A stretch of DNA of 64,000 nt from CAG-177 sp003514385 (GTDB taxonomy: Bacteria; Bacillota; Clostridia; Oscillospirales; Acutalibacteraceae), in the NCBI GenBank assembly GCA_051920445.1, contig JBPPLN010000001.1, positions 1,488,001 to 1,552,000 of the forward strand. Direction: 5' to 3'. The position numbers were made by a program, and so were the translations under genes. Positions 34,376 through 41,630 of the stretch are shown here, one piece after another (positions within the stretch are counted from its first letter, which is position 1; each line of letters begins with the position of its first letter). Below the pieces are notes generated by a model. It was not told the origin of the DNA. It searched no databases and saw only the letters and a list, made by a program, of their open reading frames with translations.

Positions 34376-35263
34376 ATGAAAAGATCGATAGCCGCCGTTA
34401 TGGCGATTCTTGTTCTGCTTGTGTCGCTGCTGTGCGCGTGCAAAAAGGACGACACAAAAACAAATGCAGACACCACCGGTGAAGCGCAGACGAACGCGGA
34501 CGGACAGATTATTGAAGACACAACAGCCCTGCCCGAGGACAGCACCGCGCAGGGGGACGAGACGGACGAGACTCAGTCAGCCGACCCCGCAAAGCCCGGC
34601 GAGACCGCTTCGAATCAGGTAACCGCCGCGCCCTCGAAGAATGCAAAAGACTGGACTAAGGCCGAGATAATCGCCTATTTCAACACCGGCGCGAACAGAG
34701 TAAAATATCAGGCGAAGTCCGTCACCCGCAACTACACCGAGACGAAGAACGACGCCGACAAGACCGAATTGCCCAAGGCAATAGATGCAATAGGCAAGAG
34801 CGCGATGAAGACCTTCATGAAGCGCGACGATAAGGCGATAGTCCTGACCTCAAAAGAGGATATCAGAAACGTATTCCCCGTCGGCGGCAAGGATTGGGTC
34901 AGCAAGCTCACTCCCGCAGATGTCAAGGGCGCAAAGGTCGAGGACAAGGGCGGCGAATATCAGATAACCCTGACCTTCGGCACTGAGGTCAATCCCTCCG
35001 GCGAAAAAGGCTATGCCGCAGCGTTCGGCGTGCTCACCGCCGATGTGGTAAACTTCGACTATCCCGGTCTCTCGCTCAGCGACCAGAGATTCACCTATTA
35101 CAACGGCACTATCTCGGCAAAGTTTGACAAGTCCACCGGCGACATGGTCTATGCCCACTATGACTATCCCGTTATTATTGAACTGACGGCGCATCTGCTC
35201 GGCTCGAACACGAGGGTGAAAGTCGGCATGACAACAATAAACAATTTCACGATAAAATATTAA
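34376..35263 (+). CDS. Secreted lipoprotein, family copy 4
   Basis: The 295-residue product has lipobox LLCAC (Cys22), an acidic Thr/Asp/Gln linker to about residue 90, and a domain starting AEIIAYFNTGANRVKYQAKSV. That start matches copy 1 (AEIVAYFNKAINGVKPSAKSV) almost residue for residue. It is 12 bases downstream of the rhamnosidase with an AGGAGG site, hence the last gene of the TetR-controlled operon. This is the only family member tied to a pathway, suggesting the family may bind or sense substrates at the cell surface (inference). Confidence 0.83.
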   Translation: MKRSIAAVMAILVLLVSLLCACKKDDTKTNADTTGEAQTNADGQIIEDTTALPEDSTAQGDETDETQSADPAKPGETASNQVTAAPSKNAKDWTKAEIIAYFNTGANRVKYQAKSVTRNYTETKNDADKTELPKAIDAIGKSAMKTFMKRDDKAIVLTSKEDIRNVFPVGGKDWVSKLTPADVKGAKVEDKGGEYQITLTFGTEVNPSGEKGYAAAFGVLTADVVNFDYPGLSLSDQRFTYYNGTISAKFDKSTGDMVYAHYDYPVIIELTAHLLGSNTRVKVGMTTINNFTIKY

Positions 35264-35288
35264 AAGTTACATCCGAAAAACAAAATGT

Positions 35289-35317
35289 CCCGCACGGAAA
35301 CGTGCGGGGCGTTTTGT
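35289..35317 (+). terminator. Terminator of the rhamnoside operon
   Basis: CCCGCACG and CGTGCGGG enclose GAAA, followed by GCGTTTTGT. Confidence 0.85.
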
Positions 35318-35325
35318 ATATATTC

Positions 35326-35886
35326 TTATTTGAGTGAATTGCCGGCACTGAATGCCTTTGCAACAGTCTCGCCGAGGACAACATAGGTGTTGTTGAACGG
35401 GTCGAAGGTTATCGGCTACGCCTTTGAAACATCGACGTTTCCGTTTTCGTCGAGCACGCGCTCGTCAACGCAGACGTTGACTATTTCGCCGACCATGCGC
35501 CCGGTGTTTGCATCATAGCTCTTGAGCCTGCACTCTGCGGCGATGGGCAGCTCTTCAATCAGCGGCGCGTCAACAAATTTCGATTTGACGGCGTGGAATC
35601 CCGCCTTTTCAAATTTATCGGGCGTATTCCCTGCGGAAACAAGACCGACATAGTCGCACGCCGCCGTGTGTTCGAGGTCGGCAATGCTCACGGTGAATGC
35701 CTTTCTCTCGAGAATATTCTTCGTGGACTTGTGGCCCGCGCTTATGCACATGGATATCTCATTGCCGCCGCTGATGCCGCCCCATGCGGCATTCATTGCG
35801 TCGGGATTGCCGTCCTTGTCGTAGGAACCGAGGATAAGCACCGGCTGCGGATAGGTGAAAGGCTTTGCGCCGAAATCTTTTCTCAT
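35326..35886 (-). pseudogene. Flavin reductase-like gene with in-frame TAG
   Basis: The first 156 codons encode a flavin reductase-like FMN-binding protein (PFTYPQPVLILGSYD, NAAWGGISGGNEISMCIS, ERKAFTVSI). The frame meets TAG at 35416-35418, but stays open for 29 further codons (PITFDPFNNTYVVLGETV...) to a TAA at 35326. That extension is the normal C-terminal tail of the family, so the TAG is a recent nonsense change, a sequencing error or a read-through site. The truncated protein would lack a strand that packs at the dimer interface in this fold. It is a single gene. Confidence 0.85.
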
Positions 35887-35974
35887 GATAATTCCTCCTT
35901 TGATTTGACTTTATTATAGAACCTGAAGTCGGCTTTAAGTCAAGGAAAAACGAAAAAAGTTTACAAATAAAAAC

Positions 35975-35999
35975 AGCCCCGGACTCAACATCCGGGACT
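35975..35999 (-). terminator. Terminator of the PepSY gene
   Basis: On the minus strand AGTCCCGGA pairs with TCCGGGGCT and is followed by GTTTTTATTT. Confidence 0.85.
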
Positions 36000-36011
36000 G
36001 AATAAAATCTG

Positions 36012-37064
36012 TTAGTCTCTCTCTTTTTCGAACGAGATAACTTTTCCGCTCTTTGCGTTTATCTTGTACTCATACTCGAATCCGCCGCATTTGAATTCAA
36101 CATCGTAGTGCGCGGTGAGCGAGTCGGTGTCAAACTCGGTTTTGAGCTCCGTGACCTGAACCTCGGTGAGACCCGCATGGTCGAGTGCGGCTTTCTTCGC
36201 GGCATCCGCAGAGATATATTTCGAGGGGTCGGCGGGCTTGGAATCGTCAAGCTCGCGGTCGAAGTCGATTATTCTGCCGTTCTTCGCGTTGACCTCGACT
36301 TCATACTCATATCCGCCGGAAACGAACTCTATATCATAGTGCGGGGTGCGGTCGTCAATATCAAGCTCAGCTTTGGTGAATGTGACCTTTGAAGCGTCGA
36401 GAGAAGCTCTCTTGAGTGCGGCGGCCTTTGCCTCCTCAACGGAGATGAACTTTGATGTGTCAACTGTGGGCTTCTTATCCACGCGCTCGCGGTCGAACTC
36501 GAGAATCTTTCCGCTCTTTGCGTCTATCTCGAACTCATATTCATATCCGCCCGAGACAAATTCTATATCATAGTGCGGGGTGCGGTCGTCCACGTCAAGC
36601 TCCGCTTTCTTGAAAGTGACCTTTGAAGCGTCGAGGGAGACTTTCTTGAGGGCTATTGCCTTCGCCTCGTCGATGCTGATATAGCCTGAGACATCGGGCT
36701 GGGGCTTTGAAGGCTTCGAGGGGTCGGCGGGCTCGACTTCTTTTTTAAGAATGCTGCCGTCCGCTACCGCTATCTCGTAGTCGTATTCGTTAGCTCCGGC
36801 GATGAACTCGATATCATAGTGGGCGACAAGGTCGTCGCTGTCGAGCTTTGCTTCGGTGAACTTCGCGTCGGCTCTTGCGATGCCCGCATCGGCGACTGCA
36901 ATGTCTATCGCGGCGTCAAGGCTTATCTTCGCTTCCTGCTGGATCTGTCCGGAGTTGCCCGAGCCCGTGTCGGGCTTATCCTGCGGCGGCGCGAACGCAG
37001 AGAAGATAGCCATAATGACTGACATGAGCGCGACTCCGATGGATTTGAAAATACTTGCAAACAT
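36012..37064 (-). CDS. Secreted or anchored protein with four PepSY repeats
   Basis: The 350-residue protein has an N-terminal hydrophobic segment (residues about 5-26) and four PepSY domains of about 70 residues, starting near 48, 130, 205 and 279. Each has the pattern DEAKAIAL...HYDIEF.SGGYEYE.EI.A..GKI. Repeats 2 and 3 are nearly identical. PepSY domains inhibit or sense proteases outside the cell. The upstream region shares an operator-like motif with the neighbouring two-component operon, and the kinase sensor domain itself is PepSY-like, so this gene is a probable target of that system. Confidence 0.88.
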   Translation of the reverse strand: MFASIFKSIGVALMSVIMAIFSAFAPPQDKPDTGSGNSGQIQQEAKISLDAAIDIAVADAGIARADAKFTEAKLDSDDLVAHYDIEFIAGANEYDYEIAVADGSILKKEVEPADPSKPSKPQPDVSGYISIDEAKAIALKKVSLDASKVTFKKAELDVDDRTPHYDIEFVSGGYEYEFEIDAKSGKILEFDRERVDKKPTVDTSKFISVEEAKAAALKRASLDASKVTFTKAELDIDDRTPHYDIEFVSGGYEYEVEVNAKNGRIIDFDRELDDSKPADPSKYISADAAKKAALDHAGLTEVQVTELKTEFDTDSLTAHYDVEFKCGGFEYEYKINAKSGKVISFEKERD

Positions 37065-37110
37065 AGTATCTGTCCTTTCTTATCGGGATCGTGTCCCTTA
37101 GTACACCCAT

Positions 37111-37142
37111 ATAATAACCCGCGAAAATTAAAGAAAGATTAG
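37111..37142 (-). promoter_or_regulatory. Promoter and OmpR-type operator of the PepSY gene
   Basis: Minus strand: motif CTAATCTTTCTTTAATTTT (37142-37124) is followed after seven bases by a -10 box TATTAT (37116-37111). No good -35 box exists; the motif occupies its place, as at activator-dependent promoters. The same motif precedes the response-regulator gene. Confidence 0.7.
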
Positions 37143-37248
37143 AACGCAAAAATTTTTCGGAAAGTTTGAAGTCCGTAAAACAGTGTGCTGTGATGTTGAT
37201 AAGTTGGGATTTGTCCATCCCCGATGTCAAACAATATAAAACAACAAA

Positions 37249-37281
37249 ACCGGCCGCAGAAAAATCTACTGCAACCGGTTC
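37249..37281 (-). terminator. Terminator of the two-component operon
   Basis: On the minus strand AACCGGTTGCAG pairs imperfectly with CTGCGGCCGGTT, followed by a T-rich tract. Confidence 0.8.
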
Positions 37282-37306
37282 ATTTATTTATGCTGTTATA
37301 CCGCCG

Positions 37307-38920
37307 TCAAAAGGTCACGGTGAACTCGCTTCCCTCGCCGTAAACGGAGAATGCGGAGACTTTTCCGCCGTGGAGTGCCGCTATCTGGCTGACGAGCGAG
37401 AGCCCCAAGCCGAATCCGCTTTCGCGGCTGCGGGATTCGTCCGCGCGGTAGAATCTGCCCCATATCTTCGGCAGATCCTCTTCTTTTATCCCGATTCCGT
37501 CATCCTTCACCGAGAGCACGATGCCGCTGTCCTTTTTGAGTCTGACTTCAATGTGCCCGCCGTCTCTGCCGTATTTGACGGCGTTAGAGAGCAGATTTTC
37601 GAGCATCAGCGATATCAGCTGCGCCTGCGCGGGGATTATAATATTGTCTTCGATGTCCGCAGTGAGCGTGATGTTCTTCGCGGGGACAAAATCGGCGCAT
37701 GTTTTTTTGACGAGCTCGCTTAAATCTGTGTCCTCGAGCTTGTAGCGCTTGTCACCCTGCTCGGTGCGCGAGAGCGTCAGCAGAGCCGTGACGAGCTTCG
37801 TCATCTTGCCTGTCTGCTCGTCTATCGACGAGAGCGCCTCGAGCATATCTTCTTCGCTCGCGTTGTCGGACAGCGCGTATTCGCATTCCGCCTTTATCAC
37901 GGCGAGCGGTGTGCGCAGCTCGTGCGAGGCGTCGGAGGTGAACTGCTTTTCGTTTTCGAACGAGGTCTGGAGCCTTGCGAGCATGTCGTTGAAGGTCTCG
38001 GCAAGCGTGTATATTTCGCCAGCGCTTTTCTCCATCTCTATGCGCTTCGAGAGGTCGGTTCCGTCGGTTATCTCGTGCGCCGAGCGGCAGATATTCTCGA
38101 CCGGCTTCATCGTTTTGCGCGATATCAAATACGCCCCGACGGCGGCGATAATAATAAACGCCGGGAGAATGTATATGACCGTCATGGTTATTGCGTCGAA
38201 CGCGCTCTTGGCGGCGTCGGCGTTGATGAATCCGCGTACCCAGACCGGGGGATAGGTCGAGTTACTGCATATGAATTCAACTTTGAAAACCGTCCTGTCC
38301 GCGTTTGCTGGCAGTTCAACGCTCAGCGAGCTGACTTTGTCGCGGGTCAAACCCGCGTGCTCGAGCGCGATATCAATCGCCTTTTCGCTGTTTATTCCGT
38401 CCTTGAACTCGGTGCTTTTGTAGACCGGGTCGCTGAGCCCGGACATCGCGGTGTCCGCCTCATATTTGATTATCTTCCCAGAAAAGGCGTCGATTTCGTA
38501 TTCGTATTTGTTGAAATCGAGACGGGTGTCGTAATAATAATATTTGTTCCCGTCTGTCTCGAATGTTCCGACCTCGCCGTTTTTGAGATTTTTGCTGTTT
38601 ATCAGCGCGGCGGGGGACTCGCCGTCGATATATCTGCCGCTTGAGTCAAAGACATTGCAGTAGACCTCGTCGACGAAGAAAGCAAAATCGTTCTCAATTT
38701 CGAGAATGCCGTTCTTGTATTCTATCTCGTCGACATTGCGCTCGACCGTGCTTATCAGCTCATTCTGCAGGCGCGAATCGGCAATCTGCGAGCCTGTTAT
38801 CAGTATTCCTCCGATGCCGAGGGAGCTGACAACGGCGATGAGCAGCGTTATCCACACCGTTATCCGCAGCTTGAACGAAGAGCGGCGGCGCGCGGGTCTT
38901 GTTTTTTTATTTGATGACAT
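37307..38920 (-). CDS. Sensor histidine kinase with PepSY-like sensor domain
   Basis: The 537-residue kinase has TM1 (about 18-40), an extracellular domain with a PepSY-like part (KYEYEIDAFSGKIIKYE, then a second helix-strand unit), TM2 near 240-265, HAMP, HisKA with the phospho-acceptor His in SHELRTPLAVIK near 330, and HATPase_c (N box near 440, DDGIGI, GFGLGLSLV). The start at ATG 38920 is preferred over GTG 38929 because GAGGGG lies upstream; it overlaps the regulator gene by 14 bases. The extracellular similarity to the PepSY protein suggests a shared ligand or a direct interaction. Confidence 0.93.
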   Translation of the reverse strand: MSSNKKTRPARRRSSFKLRITVWITLLIAVVSSLGIGGILITGSQIADSRLQNELISTVERNVDEIEYKNGILEIENDFAFFVDEVYCNVFDSSGRYIDGESPAALINSKNLKNGEVGTFETDGNKYYYYDTRLDFNKYEYEIDAFSGKIIKYEADTAMSGLSDPVYKSTEFKDGINSEKAIDIALEHAGLTRDKVSSLSVELPANADRTVFKVEFICSNSTYPPVWVRGFINADAAKSAFDAITMTVIYILPAFIIIAAVGAYLISRKTMKPVENICRSAHEITDGTDLSKRIEMEKSAGEIYTLAETFNDMLARLQTSFENEKQFTSDASHELRTPLAVIKAECEYALSDNASEEDMLEALSSIDEQTGKMTKLVTALLTLSRTEQGDKRYKLEDTDLSELVKKTCADFVPAKNITLTADIEDNIIIPAQAQLISLMLENLLSNAVKYGRDGGHIEVRLKKDSGIVLSVKDDGIGIKEEDLPKIWGRFYRADESRSRESGFGLGLSLVSQIAALHGGKVSAFSVYGEGSEFTVTF

Positions 38921-39572
38921 AGCCTGCACCCCTCACGGTGTGAATGAGTTTGATATCCTCGCCTTCGTCTATCTTCTTGCGGAGATATCGGATATATACG
39001 TCGACAACATTCGTGCCGCCCTCGTAGTCGTAGTTCCAGATGTGATCCTCAATTTTCTCGCGGCTGAGTACAACGCCCTTGTTCATCACAAGATATTGCA
39101 GCAGCTCATATTCCTTTGCCGAGAGCGATATCTCCCTGCCCGCGCGTTCAACGCGCCTCGCTGCCGTGTCGACTGTCAGGTCGCCGACGGAAATTATACC
39201 CGTCTTTTCTCCGTATTTTTTGCGCGTCATGACGCGCAGTCTCGCCGAGAGCTCGTCGAACGAAAACGGCTTTATCAGATAGTCGTCGGCACCGATGTCG
39301 AGCCCCGTGACCCTGTCCTCGATGCTGTCGCGCGCCGTCAGGAACAGCACCGGCGTGTCGATGCCGTGCGCCCTTATCTTTTTGACAAGCTCGAACCCGT
39401 TCATTATCGGCATCATGACATCGAACACCGCCGCGTCATAGTCGGTCGATGTTATCAGATCATATGCCTCGCCGCCGTCAAGACAGCTGTCTACGCTGTA
39501 GCCGGCAGCCTTGAGTTGCTTTGTGATTATCCTGTTGAGACTCTTCTCGTCCTCGGCAAGTAGAATACGCAT
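38907..39572 (-). CDS. OmpR/PhoB-family response regulator
   Basis: The 221-residue regulator has a receiver domain with acidic pocket AEDE, phospho-acceptor Asp in VFDVMMP near residue 51, Thr in LTARD and Lys in IKPFSF. Its winged-helix DNA-binding domain ends VRGAGYVIK. The start is ATG 39572 after GGAGGG; a longer reading upstream runs into the tRNA-Ala repeat array and is rejected. It is first gene of the operon with the kinase. It probably binds the motif found both upstream of itself and upstream of the PepSY gene. Confidence 0.95.
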   Translation of the reverse strand: MRILLAEDEKSLNRIITKQLKAAGYSVDSCLDGGEAYDLITSTDYDAAVFDVMMPIMNGFELVKKIRAHGIDTPVLFLTARDSIEDRVTGLDIGADDYLIKPFSFDELSARLRVMTRKKYGEKTGIISVGDLTVDTAARRVERAGREISLSAKEYELLQYLVMNKGVVLSREKIEDHIWNYDYEGGTNVVDVYIRYLRKKIDEGEDIKLIHTVRGAGYVIK

Positions 39573-39600
39573 TGGATCACCCTCCGGTATAATTATACAG

Positions 39601-39637
39601 ATTTTATCATAGCGTGTAAAGATTAAACGAAGATTAG
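39601..39637 (-). promoter_or_regulatory. Promoter and OmpR-type operator of the two-component operon
   Basis: Minus strand: motif CTAATCTTCGTTTAATCTTT (39637-39618) is followed after six bases by TATGAT (39611-39606), with TAAAAT overlapping further on. It matches the PepSY operator in sequence and in distance to the -10 box, which implies autoregulation. Confidence 0.7.
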
Positions 39638-39705
39638 GAAATCGGGCGTGGGTATAAAAATAACACGAACACCGCAAAAGCAGTATTCGTGTCATTGGTG
39701 GAGAC

Positions 39706-39816
39706 GAAGAGGATCGCTCGGCGCACTGCCGTGCGCCGACACGCACGCGGACTTTCCGACCGTCCACCGGACGCTCGGAATTCTGCTTCGCAGAACCGTC
39801 CTGTTCGATCCTCTTC
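39706..39816 (-). other. Cloverleaf-like element within the tRNA-Ala array
   Basis: Eleven bases at 39806-39816 are the exact reverse complement of 39706-39716, giving a closing stem. Inside are three perfect or near-perfect hairpins: 39781-39795 (TTCTGC/GCAGAA, 3-base loop), 39754-39780 (TTCCGA-CGTCC with GGACG-TCGGAA, one C-C mismatch), and 39718-39739 (TCGGCGCAC/GTGCGCCGA). One arm of the closing stem is the tRNA T-arm sequence. A partial second copy flanks the gap (39870-39914 and 40015-40028). It may be a structured RNA or a palindromic mobile element with tRNA-derived ends. Confidence 0.7.
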
Positions 39817-39914
39817 TAAAAAAATAACACGAACACTGCAAAAGCAGTATTCGTGTCATTGGTGGAGACGAAGAGGATCGCTCGGCGCACTGCCGTGCGC
39901 CGACACGCACGCGG

Positions 39915-40014
39915 NNNNNNNNNNNNNNNNNNNNNNNNNNNNNNNNNNNNNNNNNNNNNNNNNNNNNNNNNNNNNNNNNNNNNNNNNNNNNNNNNNNNNN
40001 NNNNNNNNNNNNNN
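39915..40014. other. Assembly gap, 100 N
   Basis: Exactly 100 N replace 53 bases of repeat copy 2 as judged from copy 1, or that plus whole repeat units. Confidence 0.95.
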
Positions 40015-40037
40015 TTCGATCCTCTTCTAAAAAAATA

Positions 40038-40067
40038 ACACGAACACTGCAAAAGCAGTATTCGTGT
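40038..40067 (-). terminator. Terminator of tRNA-Ala
   Basis: On the minus strand ACACGAATACTGC pairs with GCAGTGTTCGTGT around TTTT, then T7 after a few bases. Confidence 0.9.
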
Positions 40068-40070
40068 CAT

Positions 40071-40146
40071 TGGTGGAGACGAAGAGGATCGAACTCTCGA
40101 CCTTACGGATGCGAACCGTACGCTCTCCCAGCTGAGCTACGCCCCC
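40071..40146 (-). tRNA. tRNA-Ala (anticodon CGC)
   Basis: This 76-base cloverleaf has acceptor GGGGGCG/CGTCTCC with the alanine identity pair G3-U70, D-arm GCTC/GAGC, anticodon stem TACGG/CCGTA with loop TTCGCAT giving anticodon CGC, T-arm GAGAG-TTCGATC-CTCTT, and encoded CCA. It reads GCG codons, in line with a GC-rich genome. Its 3' 21 bases and terminator are repeated downstream. Confidence 0.96.
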
Positions 40147-40237
40147 ATTGGTTTGCTATGTGATTATAAGATTTTTTTTGCGGTTTGTCAAGTGTTCGGA
40201 GGCGGTTTGGAAAAATTTTTCTTCGCCGCCCTGTTTT

Positions 40238-40708
40238 TTATGCCATCGGCTTGCAGACATCAACCCAGCTTTCGGGCTTGGAGTATTCCTCAAGCTCGGC
40301 GGGAGTCAGCTCTATCATGCTGTTGCTGCTGCCGCAGGCGGGGAATACCGTCTGAAATCTTTTCAGCGACTCGTCCAGATATATCTTTACTCCCTCGTTC
40401 ACCGCAAACGGGCACACTCCGCCGACCGCGTGGCCGATAAGCTGCGCCGCTTCTTCGTGCGAGAGCATCTTTGCCTTCTTGCCGAAGCGCGATTTGTATT
40501 TTGCGTTGTCTATCTTCGTGTCGCCCGCCGTGACGATGAGTATCGGCGCACCGTCGAGCGAAAATGATATAGTCTTTGCTATCCTGCCCTCTTCGCAGCC
40601 GAGAGCTTTGGCCGCGAGGGCAACGGTCGCGCTCGACTCGTCTATCTCCATCACTCGGTCCTCGATTCCGAGCTTTCTGAAATATTCTCTGACTCTCTCT
40701 ATAGACAT
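40238..40708 (-). CDS. YbaK/EbsC-family aminoacyl-tRNA deacylase
   Basis: The 156-residue protein is of the YbaK/ProX superfamily, which hydrolyses mischarged tRNAs (for example Cys- or Ala-tRNA-Pro) in trans. Typical features are the early conserved segment GCEEGRIAKTISF with the catalytic Lys, and GGVCPFAV near residue 98, with the SSN(S)MIELTP block near the end. It is a single cytoplasmic gene next to tRNA-Ala, but the proximity is probably chance. The RBS is GGGAGAAAAC. Confidence 0.9.
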   Translation of the reverse strand: MSIERVREYFRKLGIEDRVMEIDESSATVALAAKALGCEEGRIAKTISFSLDGAPILIVTAGDTKIDNAKYKSRFGKKAKMLSHEEAAQLIGHAVGGVCPFAVNEGVKIYLDESLKRFQTVFPACGSSNSMIELTPAELEEYSKPESWVDVCKPMA

Positions 40709-40725
40709 TGTTTTCTCCCGAATAA

Positions 40726-40750
40726 AAAAGCCGCAGCTTTTGCGGCTTTG
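40726..40750 (-). terminator. Terminator after the beta-helix acyltransferase gene
   Basis: On the minus strand GCCGCA pairs with TGCGGC, followed by T6; it separates the 40756 gene from the YbaK gene. Confidence 0.85.
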
Positions 40751-40755
40751 TATTT

Positions 40756-41610
40756 TTATCTTCTGAAAAATCCGCGCTTTTCCGGCTTGCCGTTCTCTGT
40801 ATCCGGGATAAAAAATCGGTTTTTGCCCGACTTGTCGGCGAGATATTTTTTGACGGCGGCAAGGCGCTCGTCGGAATTCCTGCAGGCCTTGAGCGCCGAA
40901 TCTATCTCCTGAGGAGACACGGTGTCCGAATCCCTGCGGTAGGTGTAGCGGTCTGTTTTCATAGTATTATATTTTTCTGTCTGCGCGTCTGTCCATGTGT
41001 GGACGCACTCCTTGGAGAAAAATACGCCGCGGCGTATTATTTTTGCGGGGTTGCCGCCGCAGACGGTGTTCGAAGGGACGGACTTGCCCGAAAGCAGAGC
41101 CGCGCCGCCGATAACGGAGCCCGAACCGACTGCCGCGCCTTTCAGAATCAGCACGTTCTGCCCTATCCAAACGTGGTCGCCGATAAAGACGGATTTGCTC
41201 GGATTTATGCGCTTGCCGCTGCCGCAGTCGTACAGAAGGTGAGGGTCTGCCGTGCGGATAAAAATACCGAAGGAAAACAGCCCGTCGTCCCCGATAATTA
41301 TGTTTTGCTGTTCGGACGTTATGAGCGTCATTTTGCCGTTGATATAGTTGCCGCGCCCGAAAAATATGCAGCTGTTGTTGTTTACGGTCAAATTGACATA
41401 ATAAGGATTTTTATTTGCGCCTAAATAGCATACCGCATTGCTGCCGTTGAAGAGAACGGTGGAAGAGCTGAGCTTGACGCCGTCTTCAACAACAAGAATA
41501 TTGCCGGAACCGTTGAATATTATTTTTGAACCGTCCATTGAGCTTTTCTGCGCGTCGGCTATGATACGGTTGTCGGAAACATGCTCCGAAAGAGAGGCGA
41601 TTTGTTCCAC
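40756..41610 (-). CDS. Left-handed beta-helix acyltransferase
   Basis: The 284-residue protein has hexapeptide repeats through residues about 30-180 (IFFGRGNYINGKMTL, IGDDGLFSFGIFIRT, IGDHVWIGQNVLILKGAAVG, GNPAKIIRR), as in O-acetyltransferases that modify surface sugars. The GNPAKIIRR end of the helix and the catalytic-type His in DHVWIG support acetyl-CoA-dependent activity. A charged C-terminal extension of about 90 residues is not recognised. It lies 20 bases downstream of the 41631-42680 gene and is probably co-transcribed. Confidence 0.82.
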   Translation of the reverse strand: MEQIASLSEHVSDNRIIADAQKSSMDGSKIIFNGSGNILVVEDGVKLSSSTVLFNGSNAVCYLGANKNPYYVNLTVNNNSCIFFGRGNYINGKMTLITSEQQNIIIGDDGLFSFGIFIRTADPHLLYDCGSGKRINPSKSVFIGDHVWIGQNVLILKGAAVGSGSVIGGAALLSGKSVPSNTVCGGNPAKIIRRGVFFSKECVHTWTDAQTEKYNTMKTDRYTYRRDSDTVSPQEIDSALKACRNSDERLAAVKKYLADKSGKNRFFIPDTENGKPEKRGFFRR

Positions 41611-41630
41611 TGATATCCCTCCGCGATTTT

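Larger units (their letters stand above)
39663..40070 (-). repeat. Tandem array carrying copies of the tRNA-Ala 3' end and terminator
   Basis: Downstream of tRNA-Ala (minus strand) a 164-base unit is repeated. Each unit holds a 111-base foldable element, a copy of the last 21 bases of the tRNA including CCA (39696-39716, 39860-39880; original 40071-40091), and a copy of the tRNA terminator (39663-39692, 39827-39856; original 40038-40067). The terminator copies differ only at a position that keeps pairing (T-G versus T-A). The assembly gap lies in the second copy, so the copy number is uncertain. Confidence 0.87.

Noticed and set aside
39573..39767. N-terminal extension of the response regulator
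   Set aside because: It would add tRNA-array-derived residues before the conserved MRILLAEDE start, which has its own GGAGGG site.
39692..40070. Several short frames in the tRNA-Ala array
   Set aside because: They are translations of repeated tRNA and hairpin sequence and contain the N gap; no start or ribosome site is convincing.
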